NCBI GenBank assembly: GCA_051003695.1
Contig: JBPCLB010000283.1
Coordinates: 1-6,487 of the forward strand
Reading direction: 5' to 3'
Length of the DNA: 6,487 nt
From: Gaiella sp051003695
Lineage (GTDB): Bacteria > Actinomycetota > Thermoleophilia > Gaiellales > Gaiellaceae
Positions 1-5,998 of the stretch are shown here, one piece after another. Numbering within the stretch: the first letter of the stretch is position 1; each line of letters begins with the position of its first letter. The translations under genes and the position numbers were made by a program. Under the pieces are notes generated by a model. It did not search any database and was not told the DNA's origin. It saw nothing but the letters and a program-made list of their open reading frames with translations.

Positions 1-705
1 GGCGGTCGTGCGATGGAGGGTTACGCGCCCCAGCCCCCCCGAGCCAGGAGAGGGCTGGCGCCCGCGACGATCGCACGCCGGTTGTCGGCGGTACGCTCGT
101 ATCTCCGCTTCACGCTCGGGGCGGCGCGCGTGCCGGAGACGGCGCTCGCCGGCCGGCGACCACAGCGGCTACCGCATGCGCCGAAGGTGCACGAGGTCGA
201 GGCGCTCACCGACGCGATCGTGGGAAACGACGCGCTCGCGCTTCGCAACCGTTCGCTGATCGAGGTGGTCTACTCCTGCGGGCTGCGCAGCGCCGAGGCC
301 GTCGGGCTGAACCTCGACGACGTCGATCTCGAGCGTGAGACGCTGCACGTCAGCGGGAAGGGCGGCAAGCAACGGCTCGTCCCGCTCGGCGAGGAGGCCT
401 CGTGGCGCCTGGCGCGGTACTTGCGCGACGGGCGGCCTCCGCTAGCACGCTCGGCGCGGGCGTGCGATGCCGTCTTCCTCTCGGTACGCGGCCGCCGGCT
501 GGACACGAGTGTGCTCCGGCGCCTGGTGCCGAACCCGCACAAGCTGCGCCACGCGTACGCGACGCATTTGCTCGAGGGTGGCGCAGATCTGCGAACGATC
601 CAGGAGCTGCTCGGGCACGCCTCGCTCTCCACGACGCAGGTCTACAGCCACATCGACGGCCGCCGGCTGCGGCGCGTCTACGACCGCGCGCATCCTCGCT
701 CCTGA
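1..705 (+). CDS. xerC: Tyrosine recombinase, XerC/XerD family (5'-truncated by window edge)
   Basis: Site-specific DNA recombinase that cuts and rejoins DNA through a 3'-phosphotyrosine; Xer pairs resolve chromosome dimers at dif. The frame is open to position 1. The first ATG (13) begins inside the N-terminal core-binding domain, so some 60-70 residues probably lie upstream. Counting from that ATG, the end of the SAM-like domain (GLAPATIARRLSAVRSYLRF, 14-33) is followed by a complete catalytic domain: Arg92 (CGLRSAEA), Lys116 (GKGGK), His176-x-x-Arg179 (PHKLRH), His202 (LGHAS) and nucleophile Tyr211 (TTQVYSHID). It ends in the Xer-typical YDRAHPR tail. The stretch before PHKLRH is about 12 residues shorter than in the neighbouring recombinase. 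The next gene starts 37 nt downstream, likely in the same operon. Family assignment is firm; XerC rather than XerD, or a dedicated integrase, is a guess. Confidence 0.9.
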   Translation, partial: GGRAMEGYAPQPPRARRGLAPATIARRLSAVRSYLRFTLGAARVPETALAGRRPQRLPHAPKVHEVEALTDAIVGNDALALRNRSLIEVVYSCGLRSAEAVGLNLDDVDLERETLHVSGKGGKQRLVPLGEEASWRLARYLRDGRPPLARSARACDAVFLSVRGRRLDTSVLRRLVPNPHKLRHAYATHLLEGGADLRTIQELLGHASLSTTQVYSHIDGRRLRRVYDRAHPRS

Positions 706-716
706 GAGGAGCGAGG
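694..716 (+). terminator. Perfect 10-bp hairpin across the first recombinase's stop codon
   Basis: CCTCGCTCCT (694-703) and AGGAGCGAGG (707-716) are exact reverse complements around a GAG loop; the TGA stop is 703-705. No T-tract follows. It may be a U-less terminator or attenuator. Alternatively, because the right arm contains AGGAG, it may hide a ribosome-binding sequence ahead of the next gene. The structure is seen directly; its role is inferred. Confidence 0.45.
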
Positions 717-742
717 CTCGTGGCGCCGAATCGGTCCGGGCC

Positions 743-1657
743 GTGAGCCCGATCACCGATCTCGACACCGACAGATACCTCCTCCTGCTCGCGGCGCAAA
801 GGTCGCCTCGCACCGTCGATGCCTACCGCCGCGACCTCGCCTCGCTCTCGTCGTTCCGCGGTGGCCCGGCGGGACTCGTGACGACCGAAGAGCTCGAGCG
901 CTGGCTCGCAGGGATGCGGGCCAAGGGGTTGTCCGGGGCGACGATCGCCCGTCGGCTCGCTGCGGCACGCTCCTACCTGCGCCATCTCGTCCTGCTCGAG
1001 CGGCGAGGCGACAACCCCGCGGCCGAGCTGTCGGCGCCGCGCCGCGGACGCACGCTGCCCCGCACGCTCTCGGCCGCCGAGGCCGAACGGCTCGTCGAAG
1101 CCGCTGTCGGAACCGGGCCGCGAGCCCTGCGCGACCGCGCGATCGTCGAGCTGCTCTACGGCGCGGGACTTCGTGTCTCCGAGGCCCTCGGGCTGATCCG
1201 GACGTCGATCGACCTCGACGACCGGCTCGTCCGTGTGCTCGGAAAGGGAGGCAAGGAACGCCTCGTCCCGCTCGGGCGCCCGGCGGTCGACGCTGCTCGC
1301 CGCTACCTGGCGCTCGGTCGGCCGCAGCTCGATCGGCGAGGCCGACCCGAGCTCTTTCTGAACGCCCGCGGCGGTGCGCTCACCCGGGCGGGAGCGTTCC
1401 TGATCCTGAAGAAGCTCGCGGACCGCGCCGGGCTCGAGCCGGGTCGGGTGCACCCGCATCTCCTGCGACATTCTTTCGCGACGCACCTGCTCGAGGGAGG
1501 TGCTGACCTGCGCAGCGTCCAGGAGCTGCTCGGACATGCCGACCTCTCGACGACGGAGCGATACACACACGTCTCCGACGGCAGGCGGCGTGAGGCGTAC
1601 TTCGGCGCGCACCCGCATGCCCGACGGCGCGAGCCGGCGACCGACGACGGCGCGTGA
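743..1657 (+). CDS. xerD: Tyrosine recombinase XerD-like, complete
   Basis: Second Xer-type recombinase, 304 aa, normal length for XerC/XerD. The GTG start at 743 is chosen because it places the conserved N-terminal core-binding domain (YLLLLAAQRSPRTVDAYRRD, residues 12-31) right at the start; no good Shine-Dalgarno precedes it closely. Domain order: SAM-like DNA-binding domain about 8-90, linker with DNPAAELSAPRRGRTLPRTL, catalytic domain from about 108. Catalytic residues are all present: Arg144 (AGLRVSEA), Lys168 (GKGGK), His239-x-x-Arg242 (PHLLRH), His265 (LGHAD) and Tyr274 (TTERYTHV). The C-terminal tail (residues 287-304) is Arg-rich and departs from the usual YxxAHPRA ending. It closely resembles the upstream recombinase in several blocks, so the two may act as a heterodimer. 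XerD naming is by resemblance only. Confidence 0.9.
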   Translation: MSPITDLDTDRYLLLLAAQRSPRTVDAYRRDLASLSSFRGGPAGLVTTEELERWLAGMRAKGLSGATIARRLAAARSYLRHLVLLERRGDNPAAELSAPRRGRTLPRTLSAAEAERLVEAAVGTGPRALRDRAIVELLYGAGLRVSEALGLIRTSIDLDDRLVRVLGKGGKERLVPLGRPAVDAARRYLALGRPQLDRRGRPELFLNARGGALTRAGAFLILKKLADRAGLEPGRVHPHLLRHSFATHLLEGGADLRSVQELLGHADLSTTERYTHVSDGRRREAYFGAHPHARRREPATDDGA

Positions 1658-1679
1658 GCGGCCGAAGCCGAACCCGGCT

Positions 1680-2696
1680 CTAACGCGATGCCACCGAGGC
1701 GAGCTCGACCGCCCGCTCGATGTCCTTCTCCGGCGCATCGACGAGTGTGAGATGACCGAGCTTGCGGCCCGGTCGCGGCGACTTGCCGTAGAGATGCACG
1801 TGGGCGCGAGGCAGGGAGAGCAGCTCGGCGAGCGCCGGGATCCCGCCGATCAGGTTCACCATCACGGTCTCGCCGAGCGCTTCGGTCGAGCCGAGCGGCA
1901 ACCCGAGAATCGCACGGAGGTGGTTCTCGAACTGGCTGGTTCGAGATCCGTCGATCGTCCAGTGCGCGGTGTTGTGGACGCGGGGCGCGAATTCGTTCGC
2001 AAGCAGCCGACCACCGACCTCGAACAGCTCGACGGCGAGCACGCCCACGTAGTCGAGCTCGTCGAGCAACGTCGCGGCGATCGCCTCTGCCGCCGCTTGC
2101 GGCGCGTCGGCGGCGGGCGCGCGCGAGATCCGAAGAATTCCCTCACCGTGGACGTTTTCGGCCGCGGGCCAGAAGCGGGTCTCGCCGTCCCGGCCGCGCA
2201 CGGCGACGATCGAGAGCTCGCGATCGAACGGCACGAGCTCCTCGGCGAGCGTGCCGTCGGCAAGCGGCTCAGCGCGGTCGGCTCGTCGTTGGCCCTTGCC
2301 GTCGTACCCGAGACGCCGTGTCTTGACGAGGGCCGGTAGCCCGGTCTGCTCGACCGTCCCGAACTTCGCAGTCGGGATCCCGAGCCGTCGAAAGAGCTGT
2401 TTCTCCCGTAGTCGATCCTGCCCCTCCTCGAGTGCGACGGTTCCGGGCACCACCCCGACGGCTGCGGCCGCCGCCACCGGCACGTTTTCGAACTCGTACG
2501 TGACGACGTCGGCGCCGTCGGCCAGGCGCTCGAGCGCTCCAGCGTCCCCGTAGTCCCCGACGACCAGCTCGCCGACCTCGCCGGCGCAGGCGTCCCGCGA
2601 CGGATCGAGAAACCGGAACGAGAACCCGAGCGGCACCCCGGCAAGTCCGAGCATCCGCCCGAGCTGTCCCCCGCCGAGACACGCGACGAGCGTCAA
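1680..2696 (-). CDS. purK: N5-carboxyaminoimidazole ribonucleotide synthase (PurK)
   Basis: ATP-grasp enzyme of cytosolic de novo purine synthesis; it converts AIR, bicarbonate and ATP to N5-CAIR, which PurE rearranges. 338 aa from a TTG start at 2696, chosen because it puts the first beta strand and GGGQLGRM (residues 8-15) where the family has them; no ATG is available nearby. Further landmarks: TYEFENVP (66-73), KTRRLGYDGKGQ (125-136), EELVPFDRELS (152-162), NEFAPRVHNTAHWTIDG (234-250), SQFENHLRAILGLPLG (254-269) and HLYGKSPRPGRKLGH (301-315). The ATP-grasp B-domain segment after DGKGQ is about 8-10 residues shorter than usual, which largely explains the short total length. It lies 31 nt after purE, separated by a 19-bp palindrome. 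Its 3' end converges on the recombinase gene with 22 nt between them. Confidence 0.95.
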   Translation of the reverse strand: MTLVACLGGGQLGRMLGLAGVPLGFSFRFLDPSRDACAGEVGELVVGDYGDAGALERLADGADVVTYEFENVPVAAAAAVGVVPGTVALEEGQDRLREKQLFRRLGIPTAKFGTVEQTGLPALVKTRRLGYDGKGQRRADRAEPLADGTLAEELVPFDRELSIVAVRGRDGETRFWPAAENVHGEGILRISRAPAADAPQAAAEAIAATLLDELDYVGVLAVELFEVGGRLLANEFAPRVHNTAHWTIDGSRTSQFENHLRAILGLPLGSTEALGETVMVNLIGGIPALAELLSLPRAHVHLYGKSPRPGRKLGHLTLVDAPEKDIERAVELASVASR

Positions 2697-2703
2697 CGGC
2701 AGC

Positions 2704-2722
2704 TTGCAACAGACTGTTGCAA
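2704..2722 (-). promoter_or_regulatory. 19-bp perfect palindrome between purE and purK
   Basis: Read on the minus strand: TTGCAACAG-T-CTGTTGCAA, two exact 9-nt arms around one base. It begins 5 nt after the purE stop and ends 7 nt before the purK TTG, covering the place where a ribosome-binding site would be. It is much more AT-rich than its surroundings and contains two copies of TTGCAA. It could be an operator for a dimeric repressor or an RNA hairpin that tunes purK translation. The structure is certain; the function is inferred. Confidence 0.5.
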
Positions 2723-2727
2723 AGACG

Positions 2728-3216
2728 TCACGCTGCCGGATCCGGGGCGTCGAGCACGGTCTGGGTCTGCGTCGTCCGGTACGCGGCGAGCCGGTCGCGG
2801 ATGCCGGGATCCGACCCCGCCAGGATCGACGCTGCGAGCAGCGCCGCGTTCACCGCTCCGGCGCGCCCGATCGCGAGCGTGCCGACGGGCACCCCAGCAG
2901 GCATCTGCACGATCGAGAGGAGCGAGTCGAGACCCGATAACGCCTTCGACTCCACCGGGACTCCGAGCACCGGCAGCGACGTCTTTGCGGCTGCCATCCC
3001 CGGCAGGTGCGCTGCGCCGCCGGCACCGGCGATCAAGACGCGCAACCCCCGTGCCTCGGCGGTCGCCGCGTACTCCATCAAGAGGTCGGGCGTCCGGTGC
3101 GCCGAGACGACACGCTGCTCGAACGGCACGCCGAGCGCCTCCAGGGTTTCCGCCGAATGCCGCATCGTCTCCCAGTCGGAACGGGAGCCCATGATCAAAC
3201 CAACGAGCGGTGGCAT
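2728..3216 (-). CDS. purE: N5-carboxyaminoimidazole ribonucleotide mutase (PurE, class I)
   Basis: Catalyses N5-CAIR to CAIR in de novo purine synthesis, downstream of PurK; the family forms homo-octamers. 162 aa, full length. Start taken as the ATG at 3216; a TTG directly before it would add one residue. Motifs: GSRSD (10-14, phosphate/substrate loop), SAHRTP (38-43, with His40 matching the catalytic His of E. coli PurE) and AGAGGAAHLPGM (63-74), followed by LGVPVES (84-90). The AAHLPGM form, with purK next door, fits class I (N5-CAIR mutase) rather than the animal-type AIR carboxylase. The last 15 or so residues, rich in Thr, Gln, Asp and Pro, are a nonconserved tail. There is no Shine-Dalgarno. 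A TACGCT -10-like hexamer 7 nt before the ATG suggests a leaderless transcript starting here, in addition to any read-through from citrate synthase. Confidence 0.96.
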   Translation of the reverse strand: MPPLVGLIMGSRSDWETMRHSAETLEALGVPFEQRVVSAHRTPDLLMEYAATAEARGLRVLIAGAGGAAHLPGMAAAKTSLPVLGVPVESKALSGLDSLLSIVQMPAGVPVGTLAIGRAGAVNAALLAASILAGSDPGIRDRLAAYRTTQTQTVLDAPDPAA

Positions 3217-3223
3217 CAACGTG

Positions 3224-3229
3224 AGCGTA
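3224..3229 (-). promoter_or_regulatory. Probable -10 element for leaderless purE transcript
   Basis: TACGCT on the minus strand fits TAnnnT and lies exactly 7 nt before the purE ATG, so transcription would begin at or next to the start codon. No convincing TTGAC-type -35 is seen 16-19 nt upstream, and no Shine-Dalgarno is present. The same hexamer at the same distance precedes the dehydrogenase gene at 6140. Confidence 0.4.
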
Positions 3230-3267
3230 TCGGGGCATTTCGCTCCACGGACTGCCCAGGAGAGCGA

Positions 3268-3777
3268 CTACCGCGGCCGCGCCGTCTTGAGACGCTTCGT
3301 CAGGAGCAGGGCGACCGAACGCGCCGTCTTGCGGACGTTTGCATCCGCTTCGTCGTCCTGCGCGAGCCCGTCGAGCAACTGGATCGTCGCGCGGTCGGCC
3401 GTGCCGTTCTTGAAGCAGAGAATCGCGAGGCGGCGCACGGCCGCGTTCGGCTCGCGTGCGACGAGTGTCGTGAGCAGAGGCCGGAACTGGTTGACGTCGC
3501 CCGGGTGATCCCGCGAGAGCGACTCGAGCGCGATCAGCGCAGAGCCGCGAGCCGCCGGGCTCTCGTCGTCGATCCCGCGCCGCAGCAACTCGAGCTTCTG
3601 CCGAAAGCGAAATTGAGCGACCGAGCGAAACGCGAGGGCCCGGGCGCGGTAGTCCTCATGTCGGGCGGCGGCCTCGATCTCGTCGCTCCATTCGCTCCGC
3701 AGAGCCGCAAGCTCGGTCTCGGCGCCGTCGCGCTGAGCGAGCTCGGCGGCGTACGTGGCCGCCTGCTCGAGCGTCAC
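3268..3777 (-). CDS. Small HEAT-like alpha-helical repeat protein, function unknown
   Basis: 169 aa, predicted cytosolic: no signal peptide or membrane segment. I do not recognise a named family. Residues about 1-57 are charged helix (EQAATYAAELAQRDGAETEL). From about 58 there are three helix-turn-helix units with HEAT/ARM-like spacing and recurring A-x-R/V-R-x-x-A cores: 59-92 (DESPAARGSALIALESL), 95-124 (EPNAAVRRLAILCF) and 127-159 (DANVRKTARSVALLL). The C-terminus is basic (KRLKTARPR). The GTG start at 3777 overlaps the citrate synthase stop by 4 bp (GTGA), so translation is almost certainly coupled. Longer in-frame upstream starts run inside citrate synthase and are rejected. Position suggests a role near citrate synthase (scaffold, regulator or partner), but that is inference only. 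HEAT-like folds typically bind proteins. Confidence 0.8.
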   Translation of the reverse strand: MTLEQAATYAAELAQRDGAETELAALRSEWSDEIEAAARHEDYRARALAFRSVAQFRFRQKLELLRRGIDDESPAARGSALIALESLSRDHPGDVNQFRPLLTTLVAREPNAAVRRLAILCFKNGTADRATIQLLDGLAQDDEADANVRKTARSVALLLTKRLKTARPR

Positions 3778-4883
3778 GGGACGGCCGGCGCCCGTGCGGC
3801 AGGGAGCTCGTCCAGCGACCGCGCGGCAGGCCCCACGTACCGGGCCGAGGGGCGCACGAGCCGACCGAGCCGTTTCTGCTCGAGGATGTGCGCCGACCAG
3901 CCCGCCGTGCGGGAGCACGCGAACATCGCCGGCGCGAGCTGCGGCGGCACGTCGGCGACGTCGAGCACGACCGCCGACCAGAACTCGACGTTGGTCGCGA
4001 GCACACGGTCGGGTTTGCGCCGGTGGAGCTCGGCAAGGGCTGCGTTCTCGAGTTGCTCCGCGACCTCGAAGCGCGGCGACCCGAGCTCCTTCGCGGTCTG
4101 ACGCAGGAGCCGTGCGCGCGGGTCCTCCGCGCGGTAGATCCGGTGCCCGAAGCCCATCAGACGCTCACCGCTGTCCAGCAGGTCGGCGACGAAGCGCTCG
4201 ACGTCGTCTGCCCCGGCAGCCCGATCGAGCATCGGCAGCACGCGTGCCGGTGCGCCGCCGTGCAGCGGGCCCGATAGAGCACCGACCGCTGCTGACAGTG
4301 TCGCCGCGCAGTCGGCCCCCGTCGAGGCGACGATGCGCGCGGTGAAGGTCGAGGCGTTGAGGCCATGCTCGGCGGTGCAGATCCAGTACGTGTCGATCGC
4401 CCGGCTGTGCTTCGGGTCTGCCTCGCCGCGCCACTCGAGCAGGAACCGCTCCGCCGTGGTCGCCCCGGCCGAGACCCGATCGGCGTCGACGCGATCGGTC
4501 TTCCCGTCCGCAAGGCGAGCGGACTGGGCACAGATCGAGATCATCGCCGACGACAGTCGTCGCAGATCCTCCTTCGCTTCGTCGTCGGAGATGTCGATCA
4601 GCTGAGCGCAATTCCACTCGCCTGCGAGCCGCGCGGTGGCGGTCTGGAGATCGGCCGGAGTCCGACCGGTGAGTGCTCCGGCGACGAACCCCTCGCTCGG
4701 CGGAAGCCCGGGCTCGAGCGCCTCGTCGACGAGGAGGCCCCAGACCTGCTCGAACGGAACCGAGCCGACGAGGTCCTCGATATCCACGCCGCGGTAGCGC
4801 AACGCCCCGCCGTCGCGGTCGGGCTCGGCGATCTCGGTCTCGAAGGCGACAACGCCTTCGAGGCCGGCCTTGAAGTCGCTCAT
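3774..4883 (-). CDS. citA: Citrate synthase, CitA / 'citrate synthase 2' type
   Basis: Condenses oxaloacetate and acetyl-CoA to citrate, the entry step of the TCA cycle. 369 aa, the short type found in Gram-positives and archaea. The ATG at 4883 is fixed by a strong Shine-Dalgarno (GAGGAG, 4 nt spacer) and the family-typical opening FKAGLEGVVAFETEIAEPD. Motifs: GGALRYRGVDIEDL (25-38), AEHGLNASTFTARIVASTGA (171-190), GPLHGGAP with catalytic His208, GFGHRIYR with catalytic His247, NVEFWSAVV (298-306), RTAGWSAHILEQ (325-336) and RLVRPSARYVGP (341-352). The third catalytic position, normally Asp in NVDF, is Glu300; from memory this occurs in the CitA subfamily. A methylcitrate synthase activity cannot be excluded from sequence. 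It is first in a minus-strand group with the HEAT-like gene, and divergent from malate dehydrogenase. Confidence 0.94.
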   Translation of the reverse strand: MSDFKAGLEGVVAFETEIAEPDRDGGALRYRGVDIEDLVGSVPFEQVWGLLVDEALEPGLPPSEGFVAGALTGRTPADLQTATARLAGEWNCAQLIDISDDEAKEDLRRLSSAMISICAQSARLADGKTDRVDADRVSAGATTAERFLLEWRGEADPKHSRAIDTYWICTAEHGLNASTFTARIVASTGADCAATLSAAVGALSGPLHGGAPARVLPMLDRAAGADDVERFVADLLDSGERLMGFGHRIYRAEDPRARLLRQTAKELGSPRFEVAEQLENAALAELHRRKPDRVLATNVEFWSAVVLDVADVPPQLAPAMFACSRTAGWSAHILEQKRLGRLVRPSARYVGPAARSLDELPAARAPAVP

Positions 4884-5062
4884 TCGTCTCCTCGGATGCG
4901 CGTCGGCTCGAATCGCGGACGGTACCTGACCAGCGTGGATCGACCGGGCCACTATCCTCCTGCCGTGGCGGGCGGGCGCATGCCGCATGCGCCCGCCGAA
5001 GACGAGGTTTCGCTGCACGAGCATTTCAGCTTCGAGAGTCCCGGTAGCGCGAGAGGAGAGAC
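4884..5062. promoter_or_regulatory. Divergent citA-mdh control region
   Basis: 179 bp between two divergently transcribed TCA-cycle genes. It must hold at least the mdh promoter and, for the minus strand, the citA promoter. Candidate -10 elements are TATCCT (4953-4958, +) for mdh and TACCGT (4924-4919, -) for citA; neither has a clear -35, so these are weak. Each gene has its own Shine-Dalgarno inside this region: GAGGAG at 4893-4888 (-) and AGGAG at 5054-5058 (+). A 27-bp palindrome lies near the middle. Confidence 0.6.
4971..4997. repeat. 27-bp perfect palindrome (13+1+13) in divergent region
   Basis: GGCGGGCGCATGC (4971-4983) and GCATGCGCCCGCC (4985-4997) are exact reverse complements around one C. 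It lies 65 nt before the mdh start and 87 nt before the citA start. No T-tract follows on either side, so it is not a classical terminator. It is best read as an operator for a dimeric regulator of both genes, or a very stable hairpin in the mdh leader. Symmetry is seen directly; function is inferred. Confidence 0.6.
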
Positions 5063-5998
5063 GTGAACGGAAGAAAGAAGGTCACGGTCGTCGGTGCCGG
5101 GAACGTGGGTGCGACGTGCGCGCTCGAGGTGGCGCGAGGCGACTACGCAGACGTCGCGCTGGTCGACATCGTCCCGAAGCTCGCCGCCGGGAAGGCCCTC
5201 GACATCGACCAGATGGCCTCCGTGGTCGGCTACGAGCCGACCGTCGTCGGGAGCGAGGGGTACGAGGGCACCAAAGGCTCGGACGTCGTCGTGATCACCG
5301 CTGGTCGCCCCCGCTCGCCCGGGATGAGCCGCGACGACCTCGTGACGACCAACGAGGCGATCGTGAGCGCAGTCACGAAGGAGGTCGTCAAACGGTCTCC
5401 GAAGTGCGTGATCGTCGTCGTCTCGAATCCGCTCGACGCGATGTGCCATGTGGCGCACGCGGTCTCCGGGTTTCCGAAGCAACGTGTGGTCGGGATGGCG
5501 GGAATCCTCGACACCGCTCGATTCTCGGCCTTCATCTCCTGGGAGACCGGAGCGTCCGTGAAGGACGTGACCGCGATGGTGCTCGGCGGTCACGGCGACC
5601 AGATGGTTCCGGTCGTCTCCGCGACAACCGTCGGAGGCGTTCCACTCGCCGAGCTCGCGCCCAGAGGACGGATCACGAAGCTGGTCGAGCGGACGCGGAA
5701 GGGCGGTGGCGAGCTCGTGGAGCTGCTCGGCACGTCGGCCTGGTATGCGCCGGGTGCAGCGGCCGCGCAGATGGTGGCGGCGATCTGCCTCGACCAGAAG
5801 CGCGTCCTTCCCTGCACGGTGCTCCTCGAGGGCGAGTACGGGGTCGACGGCCTCTACATGGGCGTGCCCGTCAAGCTCGGCGCGTCAGGCATCGAGGAGA
5901 TCGTGAAACTGAAGCTGAGCGCGGACGAGAAGAAGTTGCTGCGCGCCTCGGCGGCAGCCGTCCGGGACGTGGTCGGCGTGCTCACGACGTCCTCGTGA
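5063..5998 (+). CDS. mdh: Malate dehydrogenase (LDH-like, NAD-dependent)
   Basis: Oxidises malate to oxaloacetate with NAD+ in the TCA cycle, feeding the divergent citrate synthase. 311 aa, the usual size for LDH-like MDH. GTG start at 5063 with AGGAG four nucleotides upstream. Rossmann domain: GAGNVGATCA (11-20), with Asp35 at the end of beta-2 (VALVDI) predicting NAD over NADP. The substrate loop AGRPRSPGMSRDDL (80-93) has Arg84 at the position that is Gln in lactate dehydrogenases, supporting malate as substrate; Arg90 is the second loop arginine. VSNPLDAM (120-127) carries Asn122; GILDTARF (147-154) carries Asp150 and Arg153; GGHGDQMVP (175-183) carries the proton-relay His177. All key residues are intact. 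The stop codon lies inside a 9-bp hairpin. The next gene begins 141 nt on and probably has its own promoter. Confidence 0.96.
   Translation: MNGRKKVTVVGAGNVGATCALEVARGDYADVALVDIVPKLAAGKALDIDQMASVVGYEPTVVGSEGYEGTKGSDVVVITAGRPRSPGMSRDDLVTTNEAIVSAVTKEVVKRSPKCVIVVVSNPLDAMCHVAHAVSGFPKQRVVGMAGILDTARFSAFISWETGASVKDVTAMVLGGHGDQMVPVVSATTVGGVPLAELAPRGRITKLVERTRKGGGELVELLGTSAWYAPGAAAAQMVAAICLDQKRVLPCTVLLEGEYGVDGLYMGVPVKLGASGIEEIVKLKLSADEKKLLRASAAAVRDVVGVLTTSS

Noticed and set aside
34..40. Possible frameshift at a run of seven C in the first recombinase
   Set aside because: The reading frame before the run (MEGY) aligns acceptably with LERW in the second recombinase, with only about two extra residues, so no frameshift is needed.
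694..716. dif-like Xer recombination site
   Set aside because: The arms (10 bp) and 3-nt centre do not match the dif layout of two 11-bp arms and a 6-8 bp AT-rich centre, and the dif core is not seen anywhere in the window.
1666..1679. AGCCG-AACC-CGGCT hairpin between convergent xerD and purK as a bidirectional terminator
   Set aside because: The stem is only 5 bp, has no T-tract and competes with another 4-bp stem; too weak to call in GC-rich sequence.
350..1738. A 462-codon open frame on the minus strand opposite the recombinases
   Set aside because: It is antisense to two well-supported recombinases; its product is Arg-rich, low in complexity and has no recognisable domain. Long antisense frames are common when third positions are G/C.
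3778..3918. A 47-residue N-terminal extension of the HEAT-like protein
   Set aside because: It lies wholly inside citrate synthase and is Arg/Ala/Pro-rich; the GTGA overlap at 3774-3777 gives a better start.
3007..4101. A long plus-strand open frame opposite purE, the HEAT-like gene and citrate synthase
   Set aside because: It mirrors conserved genes on the other strand and its translation shows no domain.
4884..5024. A 47-residue N-terminal extension of citrate synthase
   Set aside because: The ATG at 4883 has a strong Shine-Dalgarno and the family-typical N-terminus; the extension would cover the palindrome and lacks conserved sequence.
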